A stretch of DNA of 64,000 bases from Collinsella aerofaciens (GCF_963360655.1 NZ_OY725712.1:434001-498000), one strand, 5' to 3'. Numbered from the stretch's first letter, positions 16,016 to 24,785 are shown. Notes: generated from the letters alone by a model not told the origin. Made by a program: numbers and translations.

Positions 16016-18238
16016 TTAGAGATGCAGCACGCGGTCGCGGATCTCCTCGGTTCGACCCTGGTTCCAGAACTGGGTACCGATGTAACCACACGTACGGCGG
16101 GCGACGTTCATCTTCTCCTGATCGCGGTTGCCGCAGTTGGGGCACTCCCACACCAGCTTGCCGTCATCCTCGACAATCTTGATCTCGCCGTCGTAGCCGC
16201 ACACCTGACAGTAGTCACTCTTGGTGTTGAGCTCGGCGTACATGATGTTGTCGTAGATGTACTGCATCACGCGAATGACAGCCTTGAGGTTGTCCTGCAT
16301 GTTGGGAACCTCGACGTAGGAGATAGCGCCGCCCGGCGAAAGCTGCTGGAACATACCCTCGAACTTAAGCTTGTCGAAGGCATCGATCTCCTCGGACACG
16401 TGGACGTGATAGCTGTTAGTGATGTAGCCCTTGTCCGTCACGCCCGGGATAATGCCAAAACGACGCTGCAGGCACTTAGCGAACTTGTAGGTCGTCGACT
16501 CCAACGGCGTGCCGTACAGCGAGAAATCGATGTCGCTCGCAGCCTTCCACTCCGCGCACTTGTCGTTCATGTGCTGCATGACGGCCATGGCAAACGGCGT
16601 GCCCTCCTTCTCGGTGTGGCTGTGACCCGTCATGTACTTGACGCACTCATACAGACCGGCGTAACCCAGGCTGATGGTGGAATAGCCGCCCACGAGCAGT
16701 TTGTCGATCGTCTCACCCTTCTTAAGGCGCGCCAGGGCGCCGTACTGCCAAAGGATCGGCGCGGCATCCGAAAGCGTGCCCATCAGGCGCTCATGGCGGC
16801 ACAGCAGGGCCCGGTGGCACAGCTCAAGGCGCTCATCGAAGATCTTCCAGAACTTGTCCATATCCTGGTGCGAGCTCAACGCGACATCGGGCAGGTTAAT
16901 GGTTACAACACCCTGGTTAAAGCGACCATAGTACTTAGGCTTGGTCGGGTCATAGTTCAGCGCGTTGGCAACATTGTTAAAGCCGTTGCCCGAGCGATCG
17001 GGCGTCAGGAAACTGCGGCAACCCATGCAGGTGTAGCAATCGCCGTTGCCGGCGCTCTCGCCCTTCGACAGCTTGAGCTCGCGCATCTTCTTCTCGGAGA
17101 TGTAGTCGGGCACCATGCGCTTGGCGGTGCACTTGGCAGCCAGCTGGGTCAGGTAGAAGTACGGGGAATTCTCGTGAACGTTATCGTCCTCGAGTACATA
17201 GATAAGCTTGGGGAATGCCGGGGTAATCCACACGCCGGCCTCGTTCTTAACGCCCTCGTAGCGCTGGCGAAGCGTCTCCTCCACAATCATGGCAAGGTCG
17301 TGCTTCTCCTGAGGCGTACGGGCCTCGTTAAGATACATAAAGACCGTCACGAACGGCGCCTGGCCATTCGTGGTCATAAGGGTCACGACCTGATACTGAA
17401 TCGTCTGGACGCCGCGACGGATCTCATCGCGCAGGCGATCCTCAACGACCTCGCGAACCTTCTCGGCAGATGCCGAGACACCGAGCTCCTCAAGCTCGCG
17501 AGCGACCTCGCCGCGAATCTTCTGACGGCTCACCTCAACAAAGGGGGCAAGATGGGTCAGCGAGATGGACTGGCCGCCGTACTGGGAAGAAGCAACCTGG
17601 GCGATGATCTGCGTCGCGATGTTGCAAGCGGTCGAGAAGCTGTGCGGCTTCTCGATCAGCGTGCCCGAGATAACAGTGCCGTTCTGGAGCATGTCCTCCA
17701 GGTTCACCAGATCGCAGTTGTGCATGTGCTGGGCAAAGTAATCCGAATCGTGGAAGTGGATCAGGCCCTCATTATGGGCATCCACGATCTCCTGGGGCAG
17801 CAGCACGCGCTGAGTCAGGTCCTTGGAGATCTCGCCGGCCATGTAGTCGCGCTGAACGGAGTTGACGGTCGGGTTCTTGTTGGAGTTCTCCTGCTTGACC
17901 TCTTCGTTATTGCACTCAATCAACGACAGGATCTTGTCATCGGTCGTGTTCTTCTGGCGCTTCAGGCTCTGAACATAACGATAGATGATGTAGTGGCGGG
18001 CAACCTCGTAGCAGTCGAGACGCATGATCTCGTCCTCGACCAAATCCTGGATCTCCTCGACCGAAACGGTGTGTCCGGCATTCTCACATGCCTCGGCAAC
18101 GTTTTGTGCCGCATAAACCACCTGACGGTCGGTTAGACGAGAGCTCTCCTCGACCTCCAAGTTTGCGGCGCGGATGGCATTGACGATCTTATCGATGTCA
18201 AAGACAACCTCGGTGCCGCTGCGCTTGATGATCTTCAT
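16016..18238 (-). CDS. nrdD: Anaerobic ribonucleoside-triphosphate reductase (class III)
   Basis: A 740-residue glycyl-radical enzyme that reduces ribonucleoside triphosphates. Residues 1-95 form an ATP-cone allosteric domain. The C-terminus has the zinc site (CQVCGYDG, then CPNCGNRD) and the glycyl-radical motif RTCGYIG. The ATG at 18238 (MKIIKRSGTE) follows AAGAGG; a frame extending to 18268 has no better site. Its activase nrdG lies downstream. An NrdR-type box 260 bases upstream suggests NrdR control. It supports an anaerobic lifestyle. Confidence 0.95.
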   Translation of the reverse strand: MKIIKRSGTEVVFDIDKIVNAIRAANLEVEESSRLTDRQVVYAAQNVAEACENAGHTVSVEEIQDLVEDEIMRLDCYEVARHYIIYRYVQSLKRQKNTTDDKILSLIECNNEEVKQENSNKNPTVNSVQRDYMAGEISKDLTQRVLLPQEIVDAHNEGLIHFHDSDYFAQHMHNCDLVNLEDMLQNGTVISGTLIEKPHSFSTACNIATQIIAQVASSQYGGQSISLTHLAPFVEVSRQKIRGEVARELEELGVSASAEKVREVVEDRLRDEIRRGVQTIQYQVVTLMTTNGQAPFVTVFMYLNEARTPQEKHDLAMIVEETLRQRYEGVKNEAGVWITPAFPKLIYVLEDDNVHENSPYFYLTQLAAKCTAKRMVPDYISEKKMRELKLSKGESAGNGDCYTCMGCRSFLTPDRSGNGFNNVANALNYDPTKPKYYGRFNQGVVTINLPDVALSSHQDMDKFWKIFDERLELCHRALLCRHERLMGTLSDAAPILWQYGALARLKKGETIDKLLVGGYSTISLGYAGLYECVKYMTGHSHTEKEGTPFAMAVMQHMNDKCAEWKAASDIDFSLYGTPLESTTYKFAKCLQRRFGIIPGVTDKGYITNSYHVHVSEEIDAFDKLKFEGMFQQLSPGGAISYVEVPNMQDNLKAVIRVMQYIYDNIMYAELNTKSDYCQVCGYDGEIKIVEDDGKLVWECPNCGNRDQEKMNVARRTCGYIGTQFWNQGRTEEIRDRVLHL

Positions 18239-18465
18239 CCTCTTGCCTCTTTCGCCTCGTAGTCTCATTGCGCTTCAGAGCCAAACGATGCCCGGCAGAG
18301 CTTGCCCCTGTCTTGCGGCGCCGTCGCGCAATCTGTGTTCTCGATAAACCATAGGCCCTCATGCGGACAATCCTCGCGGCCGATCAAGCGGCTCAAAGGC
18401 GTGTCCAAATGGGGCGAATAAGGTCTTCGTTCTCTGTCCGCCATCTATCATACGACAAAGAGGCA

Positions 18466-18511
18466 TCTATATCCTGTATTCTTTTTTTAGGTCAAACACA
18501 ACATATAGTGT
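18466..18511 (-). promoter_or_regulatory. nrdD promoter with NrdR-type box
   Basis: 18496-18511 reads acacaacatatagtgt, matching the NrdR palindrome at 15 of 16 positions. It directly abuts a minus-strand -35 TTGACC (18490-18495), followed by an 18-base spacer and TATAGA (18466-18471). A second, weak box-like stretch overlaps the -10 at 18462-18477, but the 34-base spacing is larger than the usual three helical turns. Confidence 0.65.
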
Positions 18512-18805
18512 TTCAGCAGGTCAAAGCAATTAGTCATTTTGCAGACGCATTAAAAATGAGGGGCATTTGACAAGTCGGTAAAACGTTACCAACACGGCTA
18601 CCTGCATGGCAGTTATAAAACCCCCTTAGTCAAGCCGCTGACAAATCCTACCAAAACCAAGCCGCTCACGCCAAAAGAATCCAAAAGATTATGCTTGACC
18701 AACATGTTGCGGTCACGGTCGGCCAGAACGTATGCAATCTGCCGGCACCTCTACGGGGACCTTGGATCAATATTTGGTGGCATATTTGACGGCGTGCTTG
18801 GTAGC

Positions 18806-18842
18806 AAAACAAAACAGCCCAGAGGACATAGCCTCTGAGCTG
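18806..18842 (-). terminator. Terminator of the tRNA-Gly-Val unit
   Basis: An 11-bp stem (18815-18825 with 18832-18842, one mismatch) is followed on the minus strand by GTTTTGTTTT. Confidence 0.8.
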
Positions 18843-18850
18843 CGAACATT

Positions 18851-18925
18851 TGGTGGGCGTTAGAAGATTTGAACTTCTGACCTCTTCCGTGTCAGGGAAG
18901 CGCTCTCCCCCTGAGCTAAACGCCC
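18851..18925 (-). tRNA. tRNA-Val (GAC)
   Basis: A cloverleaf with acceptor GGGCGTT/AACGCCC, anticodon stem CTTCC/GGAAG and loop CTGACAC, giving anticodon GAC. CCA is encoded. It lies 3 bases after tRNA-Gly in the same transcript. Confidence 0.96.
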
Positions 18926-18928
18926 AAA

Positions 18929-19004
18929 TGGAGCGGACAACGGGGCTCGAACCCGCGACCCCAACCTTGGCAAGGTTGTGCTCTACCAACTGAGCCATGT
19001 CCGC
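18929..19004 (-). tRNA. tRNA-Gly (GCC), copy 1
   Basis: A cloverleaf with acceptor GCGGACA/TGTCCGC, anticodon stem CAACC/GGTTG and loop TTGCCAA, giving GCC. CCA is encoded. It is identical to the copies at 21059 and 21285. Confidence 0.97.
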
Positions 19005-19016
19005 TTACGAGGATTA

Positions 19017-19064
19017 ATCTTACGTGATGCCCGCATCCTATGCAAGAACTTTTTTTAAAAAGTT
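19017..19064 (-). promoter_or_regulatory. Promoter of tRNA-Gly-Val with upstream A/T palindrome
   Basis: On the minus strand: AACTTTTTAAAAAAAGTT (19047-19064), one base, then TTGCAT (19040-19045), a 17-base spacer and TAAGAT (19017-19022). The same design precedes the two other tRNA units in the window. Confidence 0.8.
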
Positions 19065-19145
19065 TTGCAACGCCCTCGCGAACCTCGCGAAGACATCAGC
19101 CACCACGGAAGGCGCGGGCAAACGCAATCTCGCCGCAAGAGACCC

Positions 19146-20879
19146 CTACATCTCACCGAGCATGATCCAGGCAGAGCTGTCCTGCGCGAGCCTGCCGTCT
19201 GCAAGCGGTGATGAGGTGAGCAGGACCCTGCCCGCCGGCAGCTCCACGGGTGCTGCACCGAAGTTCGTCACACACGCCCAGCCGTTATCGCGGCGATAGG
19301 CGATGACGCCGCCCTCAGCGCCCTCGGCACCATCCGCAAGACCGGTGCGCCCGTCAAGATCGAGCCACGCAAGATCGTTGGCGCACCCGCGCAGCTTGCG
19401 CCGCAGCCAGAGGGCGTCACGATAGAGCGCAAGCATCGATGTCGGGTCCACTTCTTCCCTATCGGCAGCATAATCGGAAAACCATGCAGGCTGCGGCAGA
19501 TGGGGCGCCGCATCGGCGTCTGCCGGCGAAAACCCAAACGATCCGCCATGCGCGGGATCGTCCGCCGCCACCCACGGCAGGGGCACACGACAGCCGTCGC
19601 GCCCCTTCTCACGCTTCGGTCCGTGCGTATTGGTCGCAGTAGGGTCTTCGAGTGCAGCCCACGGGATATCAGCCACCTCAAAAAGGCCGAGCTCCTCACC
19701 CTGATACACGTATGCCGAGCCCGGAAGCGCCAGTTCAAGCAAAAGGGCCGCCCGCGCGCGGCGCTCGCCGAGTTCACGGTCCTCGTCATAAGACGACCCG
19801 TCGCGTAAGAGCCAGTCGAGCGCAATCTGATGGTAGCGCGTCGCCTTGATTTGCGGCAGGGCATAGCGTGTCGCCACGCGCGGCACGTCGTGGTTGGAGA
19901 GTACCCAGGTCGAGGCGGAATCGGATTCGACGGCTGCCTTCAAGCCCTTCTCGATTGCAGTGTGCATGTCATCATAGGTCCAAGTGGCCTTGGCAAACTC
20001 AAAGTTGAATGTCTGGCCAAGCTCGCTGGGACGCGCGTAGAGATACTGGCGCTCGGGCAGCACCCACGCCTCGGCAACGGCACTGCGCGGCGGATTATAG
20101 CGGTCGAACACGCGGCGCCACTCGCGATAGATCTCGTGGACCTCATTGCGGTCCCACAGCGGATGGGTGCCGTCGTCAACCATGTCATCGCCCTCGGCGA
20201 GATGCCACCGGTCGAGGTCATCGCGGTCGAGATCCTTGGCGAGACCCTGCGCCACATCAATGCGAAAGCCGTCGACGCCTCGATCGCTCCAAAACGCCAG
20301 GACGTCGCAAAAGAGCGCGTGAACCTCAGGGCATGACCAGTCAAAGTCCGGCTGCTCGGGCGTAAACATGTGCAGATACCACTGACCGTCCGCAACACGC
20401 GTCCATGCGGGGCCGCCAAAGTTGGCATTCCAATTGGTGGGAGGCAGCTCGCCATGCTCGCCGCGACCATCGCGGAAGATATAACGGGCGCGTTCGGGCG
20501 ATCCGGGGCCGGCGGCAAGAGCGGCTTTGAACCAGGGGTGCTGGTTGGATGAATGGTTGGGCACGATGTCGACGATGACCTTGATGCCGCGCGCGTGAGC
20601 CGCAGCGATCATGTCATCGAAGTCGTCAAGCGAGCCGAGACGTGGGTCGACATCGCAGTAGTCCGCCACATCATAGCCGCCATCGACAAGAGGCGAAGGG
20701 TAAAACGGGCTCAGCCAGATGGCCTCGATACCCAGCCGCTCAAGATAGTCCATCTGCTGGGTAATGCCCGCGATATCGCCCAGACCCGAACCAGTCGAAT
20801 CCTTAAACGAGCGCGGGTAGATCTGATAGATCGCGGCATCGGACATCCATGAGCGCGAAGAAGACTTTTCTGTAGCCAT
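19146..20879 (-). CDS. Alpha-glucosidase, GH13 family (oligo-1,6-glucosidase-like)
   Basis: A 577-residue cytoplasmic glycoside hydrolase. GH13 landmarks: DIVPNHSS, the nucleophile Asp in DGFRIDVAQG, the acid/base Glu in AVAEAWV and the Asp of LSNHDVPR. It likely hydrolyses maltose- or isomaltose-type oligosaccharides. The ATG at 20879 (MATEKSSSRS) follows AAGGGAG; the frame runs open far upstream into tRNA genes, which are not part of it. It sits between two tRNA units on the same strand and has no carbohydrate-uptake neighbours. Confidence 0.9.
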   Translation of the reverse strand: MATEKSSSRSWMSDAAIYQIYPRSFKDSTGSGLGDIAGITQQMDYLERLGIEAIWLSPFYPSPLVDGGYDVADYCDVDPRLGSLDDFDDMIAAAHARGIKVIVDIVPNHSSNQHPWFKAALAAGPGSPERARYIFRDGRGEHGELPPTNWNANFGGPAWTRVADGQWYLHMFTPEQPDFDWSCPEVHALFCDVLAFWSDRGVDGFRIDVAQGLAKDLDRDDLDRWHLAEGDDMVDDGTHPLWDRNEVHEIYREWRRVFDRYNPPRSAVAEAWVLPERQYLYARPSELGQTFNFEFAKATWTYDDMHTAIEKGLKAAVESDSASTWVLSNHDVPRVATRYALPQIKATRYHQIALDWLLRDGSSYDEDRELGERRARAALLLELALPGSAYVYQGEELGLFEVADIPWAALEDPTATNTHGPKREKGRDGCRVPLPWVAADDPAHGGSFGFSPADADAAPHLPQPAWFSDYAADREEVDPTSMLALYRDALWLRRKLRGCANDLAWLDLDGRTGLADGAEGAEGGVIAYRRDNGWACVTNFGAAPVELPAGRVLLTSSPLADGRLAQDSSAWIMLGEM

Positions 20880-21018
20880 GGGGCGTATCTCCCTTGCAAC
20901 GAGGTTATGCGAGATGCCCACGATGATACGCCCAAAGCGGACATTCGCGGCAAACAACGCCACAGCCACGACCCAAAACGCTCGCCCCCTCTCGGGTTCG
21001 AGCCTAGGAGATAGGTAC

Positions 21019-21050
21019 AAAAAAAGCCCGGCTACCGTAGTAGTCGGGCT
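21019..21050 (-). terminator. Terminator after tRNA-Gly copy 2
   Basis: AGCCCG (21025-21030) pairs with CGGGCT (21045-21050). A run of seven U follows on the minus strand. It ends the Gly-Cys-Gly unit before the glucosidase gene. Confidence 0.88.
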
Positions 21051-21058
21051 GTTGCGTT

Positions 21059-21134
21059 TGGAGCGGACAACGGGGCTCGAACCCGCGACCCCAACCTTGG
21101 CAAGGTTGTGCTCTACCAACTGAGCCATGTCCGC
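21059..21134 (-). tRNA. tRNA-Gly (GCC), copy 2
   Basis: Same 76 bases as copies 1 and 3, including the encoded CCA. It is the last gene of the Gly-Cys-Gly unit. Confidence 0.97.
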
Positions 21135-21140
21135 ATATGT

Positions 21141-21166
21141 AAAACAAAACGGGCGCCGGAGCGCCC
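21141..21166 (-). terminator. Terminator-like hairpin between tRNA-Cys and tRNA-Gly
   Basis: GGGCGC (21151-21156) pairs with GCGCCC (21161-21166) around a 4-base loop. GTTTTGTTTT follows on the minus strand, just before the next tRNA, so it may act as a leaky terminator. Confidence 0.6.
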
Positions 21167-21176
21167 GGATGTTGCC

Positions 21177-21250
21177 TGGAGGCGAAGCCCGGATTCGAAC
21201 CGGGGGTAAAGGCTTTGCAGGCCTCTGCCTTACCACTTGGCCACTTCGCC
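21177..21250 (-). tRNA. tRNA-Cys (GCA)
   Basis: A cloverleaf with acceptor GGCGAAG/CTTCGCC, anticodon loop CTGCAAA giving GCA, and encoded CCA. It is the middle gene of the Gly-Cys-Gly unit. Confidence 0.97.
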
Positions 21251-21251
21251 G

Positions 21252-21274
21252 AAAAAGGACCGCCTAAACGGTCC
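21252..21274 (-). terminator. Terminator-like hairpin between tRNA-Gly copy 3 and tRNA-Cys
   Basis: GGACCG (21257-21262) pairs with CGGTCC (21269-21274). Five U follow on the minus strand and run directly to the tRNA-Cys 5' end. Confidence 0.6.
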
Positions 21275-21284
21275 GGAAATGCAA

Positions 21285-21360
21285 TGGAGCGGACAACGGG
21301 GCTCGAACCCGCGACCCCAACCTTGGCAAGGTTGTGCTCTACCAACTGAGCCATGTCCGC
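21285..21360 (-). tRNA. tRNA-Gly (GCC), copy 3
   Basis: Identical to copies 1 and 2, with encoded CCA. It is the first gene of the Gly-Cys-Gly unit. Confidence 0.97.
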
Positions 21361-21372
21361 TTGCGGGTTATT

Positions 21373-21420
21373 AATTTACGCGAGTTGTCCAAAAGACGCA
21401 AGTACTTTTTTCAAAAAACT
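21373..21420 (-). promoter_or_regulatory. Promoter of tRNA-Gly-Cys-Gly with upstream A/T palindrome
   Basis: On the minus strand: AGTTTTTTGAAAAAAGT (21404-21420), then TTGCGT (21396-21401), a 17-base spacer and TAAATT (21373-21378). The tRNA begins 12 bases after the -10. Confidence 0.8.
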
Positions 21421-21465
21421 TGTCTGCCGCATGTTCTTAGTAGCTAAACGCGCTAAAGCGATTGG

Positions 21466-22212
21466 CTAGGCACACGATTCCAGCGCTCCGCTAAACAGCT
21501 TCACCATCTGCACGCGCGTGCCGGCGCCGTCCGTACGACGAGCAACCTCCACGTTATCGACGAGCATACGCATAAGCTTGATGCCACGGCCGCGTTCCTC
21601 GGATGCGACCGGTTCGCTCGTTTCATCGATAGAATAGCCGGCACCTCGATCAAGCACCTCAACCACAACGCGATCGCCATAGGCCTGAACCGTCAGGACG
21701 CACCCGATACCGCCCGCATGGTCATAGGCATTACCCAGCGCCTCCCCCGACGCCAATGCGACATCGTAGCGCTCGTCACGGCGCAACGGAAGCGATTCAA
21801 GGAGTTCGGCGATGCGATGTCGGTAGTATGGAAGATTCTCGATACCCTGACGGACCTCGACGCTCTTACTCCAGCGAGGCAGCTCCCCCACCGGAATGGC
21901 GGGAATAGACTCCCGTGCCGGCCCCGCGACATGAAGGATATCGACAAGACGAGCAATCTCCAAAAAGCGAACAACTTCACCTGATGCATTGACGAGCGAA
22001 AGCAGGCCTTCTCGCCTCATGAGCTCACGAGCGCGCGTAAGCAGGAATGCCAAGCCCGTCGAATCGATAAAGCTAACAGCCTGACAGTTGATGACAACAC
22101 GACGCACGCCGCGGCCAATCAAAGCATCCAACCGCCGACGCAGCGCAGGCACCGTGGCGATGTCGATATCGCCTGGTGGCGTCAAAACCGCTATGTCATT
22201 CCACTCATTCAT
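21466..22212 (-). CDS. STAS-HATPase fusion (anti-sigma antagonist joined to RsbW-like kinase)
   Basis: A 248-residue protein. Residues about 5-100 form a STAS domain, with the phosphorylatable Ser in SFIDSTGLAFLL. Residues about 120-240 form a GHKL ATPase with the N-box ALASGEALGNAYDHA, the G1-like DRGAGYS and the G2-like GRGIKLMRMLVD. RsbV and RsbW functions are normally separate proteins. It lies downstream of a PP2C phosphatase gene that could dephosphorylate its STAS Ser. No sigma factor is nearby, so the output is unknown. ATG at 22212 is used; a TTG at 22230 is possible. Confidence 0.85.
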   Translation of the reverse strand: MNEWNDIAVLTPPGDIDIATVPALRRRLDALIGRGVRRVVINCQAVSFIDSTGLAFLLTRARELMRREGLLSLVNASGEVVRFLEIARLVDILHVAGPARESIPAIPVGELPRWSKSVEVRQGIENLPYYRHRIAELLESLPLRRDERYDVALASGEALGNAYDHAGGIGCVLTVQAYGDRVVVEVLDRGAGYSIDETSEPVASEERGRGIKLMRMLVDNVEVARRTDGAGTRVQMVKLFSGALESCA

Positions 22213-22290
22213 ACGACCATGGTTCCCCAAAAAAGCCCACTCGATGCATTCGTTTCCCCAACCATGCGGATTCAGCCCGCTCAGCGTCGT

Positions 22291-24636
22291 CTATGAACGA
22301 CCCCGTAAAAACTCAAGGGACACCAATGCAATGTCATCGTCCAGCGCCGATTCGGTAAATCGGTCAAGCTCGCCCAAGACCTTGCCGCAAATGCCCGACA
22401 CGCCCTCCCCCGAAACAGAAAGCAGAAGATCGCGCAAGCGCTGCTCGCCAAAGAACGCTCCGGTGCGGTCGCGGGCCTCAATCGTTCCATCCGTATACAT
22501 GAAGAGCATGTCGCCAGGAGCGAACGTAAACACGCCTGTCTCGTACACCATGCTCTCAAAGGCACCGATTACACCCGATTGACATCCAAGCAGCTCGACC
22601 TCTCCCCCACGTGCCTCGCCGCCACCCAGCGGCATCGACTCTGGCCTAATGACCATGGTCGGAGGATGGCCCGCCGAACAATACGTTGCGCGTCCGGCCT
22701 TAAGGTCAATCTTGGCGATAAAGGCCGTCACGAACGTCTCGACCCTCGAAAAGCCCATGAGCATGCTGTTAAGGGAGCGTGCCATGCGGGCCGGTCCAGC
22801 GCCCTCCCAAGCATATGCCGTCAGGGCCGTCTTGACGAGCGCGGACATCGATGCGGCCTCAATGCCTTTGCCAGACACATCACCCAGAATCATGACGGCG
22901 CAGTCGTCGGGAAGACGGATGAGCGTATAGAAATCGCCGCCGACCAACGCCGAGTTCGTGGCCGACAGGTACACCGAATCGGTTGCGATACCCGGAACAT
23001 CCCCCAGGGAATTTCTCATGCCAATCTGAAGGGTCTGAGCGATATGGCGCTCCTCGCGCTTTTGAGATTCCCCTTCGTAGATCAGTTCAAAGTCATGCGC
23101 CAAGTGCACCAAGTAGTCATATTCAAGGTCATCAATCGGCTCTTGGCTACCATCACGAAGCAGCAGCGCGCGCGTCGTCGGGCTCTTCGCAACAGAAGCA
23201 GGAACAATCGCGTCGTTACTGTGCTTGCCATCACCCTCAGAGCGCGGGCGCCCCGCCTCGATGCCGGAGTCGACGTAGAGACCCTGACAAGGCAGACCAT
23301 GCGCCCTAAGCCAGCCTCCCATAGGCATCGATTCGTCAACGCGAGTTATACGGACGTGTTTAAGGTCCTCGGCACTCGCACCTCCCAAAACAGATGCCTC
23401 AAAGCCATCAGGGCCAGCCCCCAGACGTGCCGCTGGCGCCGTCGTGGAAAAGAAAAGCTTCTCGGGATCGTCCGGCAAGGCAACGCGACTGCCGCCTTCA
23501 AAATCTATGACGTAGGAATCCAGACTGGCGTCATACTCAACAGGGCAAAAATGGCAGTTAAGCATATTGCAGATCTCGGACGATACCGCCTGGGTAGCCG
23601 CGGCGGAATCGTCTAGAAAGGTAAACAACTCATCACGCAAGACATTGAGCGAGCGGCCAAGCTCGGCCGTGCGACGGGAGCGAAGGCTCGATGCCATGCC
23701 GACCAGCTGGATAGATAGGTAATCGCAAATGACCTCAAGCACATTAACGTCATAGGCGAGCGGTGCCTGAGGGCGTTTCCAACCAACTTCCAGCACGCCA
23801 AGGATCTGCGTACCGTAAAAAACGGGAAGACAGATCTCGCTGCGGTACGGAGGCATATCCTGCATGCGCAACAGGTGCTTAGAACGATTGTCCAAGTCCA
23901 TGAACATACCGGAGGCGGCCTTATCACCCTCAAGGTCCTGTTGAATCGATAAGCGACAGGCACGCGACTCACGAAGAACATACGTCGGAATGCCAGCGCC
24001 ATACGGCAAAAACTCAGGCAGGTAGCTGTCGTACAGCTCCTTGGAAACACCGCGAAGTTTAAAACCGCCGCTCTCAGAAAAATAGATAGCGGCACCCGAA
24101 GCATCGAGCGTTCCTACAAGCTGGTTCAAAACGGTATCAAGTAGGCTGGGCAGCTCATCGGAGCCCACGGTACTCATAATGACCGAGAGCGTGCCAGAGA
24201 GGCGCTTGTTCGTCACTCTAAGCTCCGAAAGCGCACGCTTGAGCTGACGGTCGTGCGAAAACTGTTCTTCGATGCTATGGAGCGCCACCAGGACACGTGG
24301 CGCGCGGCGCCCAAAGATGCGTGGAGGCGTTACGGAGCCTGCACGAACCAAGACGGGGATAAAGGAGCCGTCACTCAGCTTGAGCATCAGTTCGTTCTCA
24401 GAGCCATCAGTTTCAAATGGCAGACGATGTTCCGTCGCACGTTCAAAAGCGGACGAGTACAGGACGTCTTTAACATCTCCACCGATGACGTCGGCGCGTT
24501 CCTCGCACATCAAACCAAGTAAGCGATTATTCACATGCAGAATGGTTCCGTCGAGCTCGCAGATGATGACAGCATCGCTCGTGATCTCGACTAGCTGGGC
24601 AACGTCTGCCCACTCGTTGCGTTCAAGCGTTTCCAT
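22291..24636 (-). CDS. PAS-GAF-PP2C (SpoIIE-type) serine phosphatase
   Basis: A 781-residue sensor phosphatase of the RsbU/SpoIIE type. The N-terminal PAS domain covers about residues 10-110, a coiled linker is followed by a GAF domain at about 145-310, then a less clear middle region. The C-terminal PP2C domain (about 570-775) has GGDFYTL, ILGDVSGKGIEA, YCSAGHPPT and FMYTDGTIEA with the metal-binding Asp residues. It probably removes phosphate from a STAS protein in response to a signal. Its neighbour is the STAS-HATPase fusion. No membrane segment is seen. ATG at 24636 follows GGTGGGG. Confidence 0.9.
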   Translation of the reverse strand: METLERNEWADVAQLVEITSDAVIICELDGTILHVNNRLLGLMCEERADVIGGDVKDVLYSSAFERATEHRLPFETDGSENELMLKLSDGSFIPVLVRAGSVTPPRIFGRRAPRVLVALHSIEEQFSHDRQLKRALSELRVTNKRLSGTLSVIMSTVGSDELPSLLDTVLNQLVGTLDASGAAIYFSESGGFKLRGVSKELYDSYLPEFLPYGAGIPTYVLRESRACRLSIQQDLEGDKAASGMFMDLDNRSKHLLRMQDMPPYRSEICLPVFYGTQILGVLEVGWKRPQAPLAYDVNVLEVICDYLSIQLVGMASSLRSRRTAELGRSLNVLRDELFTFLDDSAAATQAVSSEICNMLNCHFCPVEYDASLDSYVIDFEGGSRVALPDDPEKLFFSTTAPAARLGAGPDGFEASVLGGASAEDLKHVRITRVDESMPMGGWLRAHGLPCQGLYVDSGIEAGRPRSEGDGKHSNDAIVPASVAKSPTTRALLLRDGSQEPIDDLEYDYLVHLAHDFELIYEGESQKREERHIAQTLQIGMRNSLGDVPGIATDSVYLSATNSALVGGDFYTLIRLPDDCAVMILGDVSGKGIEAASMSALVKTALTAYAWEGAGPARMARSLNSMLMGFSRVETFVTAFIAKIDLKAGRATYCSAGHPPTMVIRPESMPLGGGEARGGEVELLGCQSGVIGAFESMVYETGVFTFAPGDMLFMYTDGTIEARDRTGAFFGEQRLRDLLLSVSGEGVSGICGKVLGELDRFTESALDDDIALVSLEFLRGRS

Positions 24637-24662
24637 CGTGGACCCCACCGTCTATCGGTAAC

Positions 24663-24682
24663 AAAAAAGCCTCCGAAGAGGC
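24663..24682 (-). terminator. Terminator of tRNA-Leu
   Basis: GCCTC and GAGGC around a 4-base loop, followed by six U on the minus strand, 13 bases past the tRNA. Confidence 0.88.
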
Positions 24683-24695
24683 TTCTCAAATGCGA

Positions 24696-24785
24696 TGGTG
24701 TCGGAGGCGGGACTTGAACCCGCATGACCAAAAAGCGGTCACTAGCACCTCAAGCTAGCGCGTCTGCCAATTCCGCCACTCCGAC
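24696..24785 (-). tRNA. tRNA-Leu (GAG)
   Basis: A class II tRNA with long variable arm; anticodon stem CTAGC/GCTAG and loop TTGAGGT give GAG. CCA is encoded. Confidence 0.96.

Larger units (their letters stand above)
18239..18850. other. nrdD upstream region and tRNA-Val downstream region
   Basis: About 610 bases without a supported protein gene. It holds an approximately 220-base nrdD leader, a promoter and NrdR-type box at 18466-18511, and the terminator of the tRNA-Gly-Val unit at 18806-18842. I see nothing recognisable in 18540-18800. Confidence 0.55.

Noticed and set aside
16022-18136. A 704-codon open frame on the plus strand
   Set aside because: Antisense shadow of nrdD; low-complexity and without a ribosome site.
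18361-18570. A 69-codon plus-strand frame in the nrdD upstream region
   Set aside because: No ribosome site, covers the nrdD promoter and NrdR box, and has no recognisable features.
18666-18998. Short proteins beginning MAQLVEHNLAKVG, repeated at several tRNA genes
   Set aside because: These are translations of the tRNA-Gly sequence itself, not proteins.
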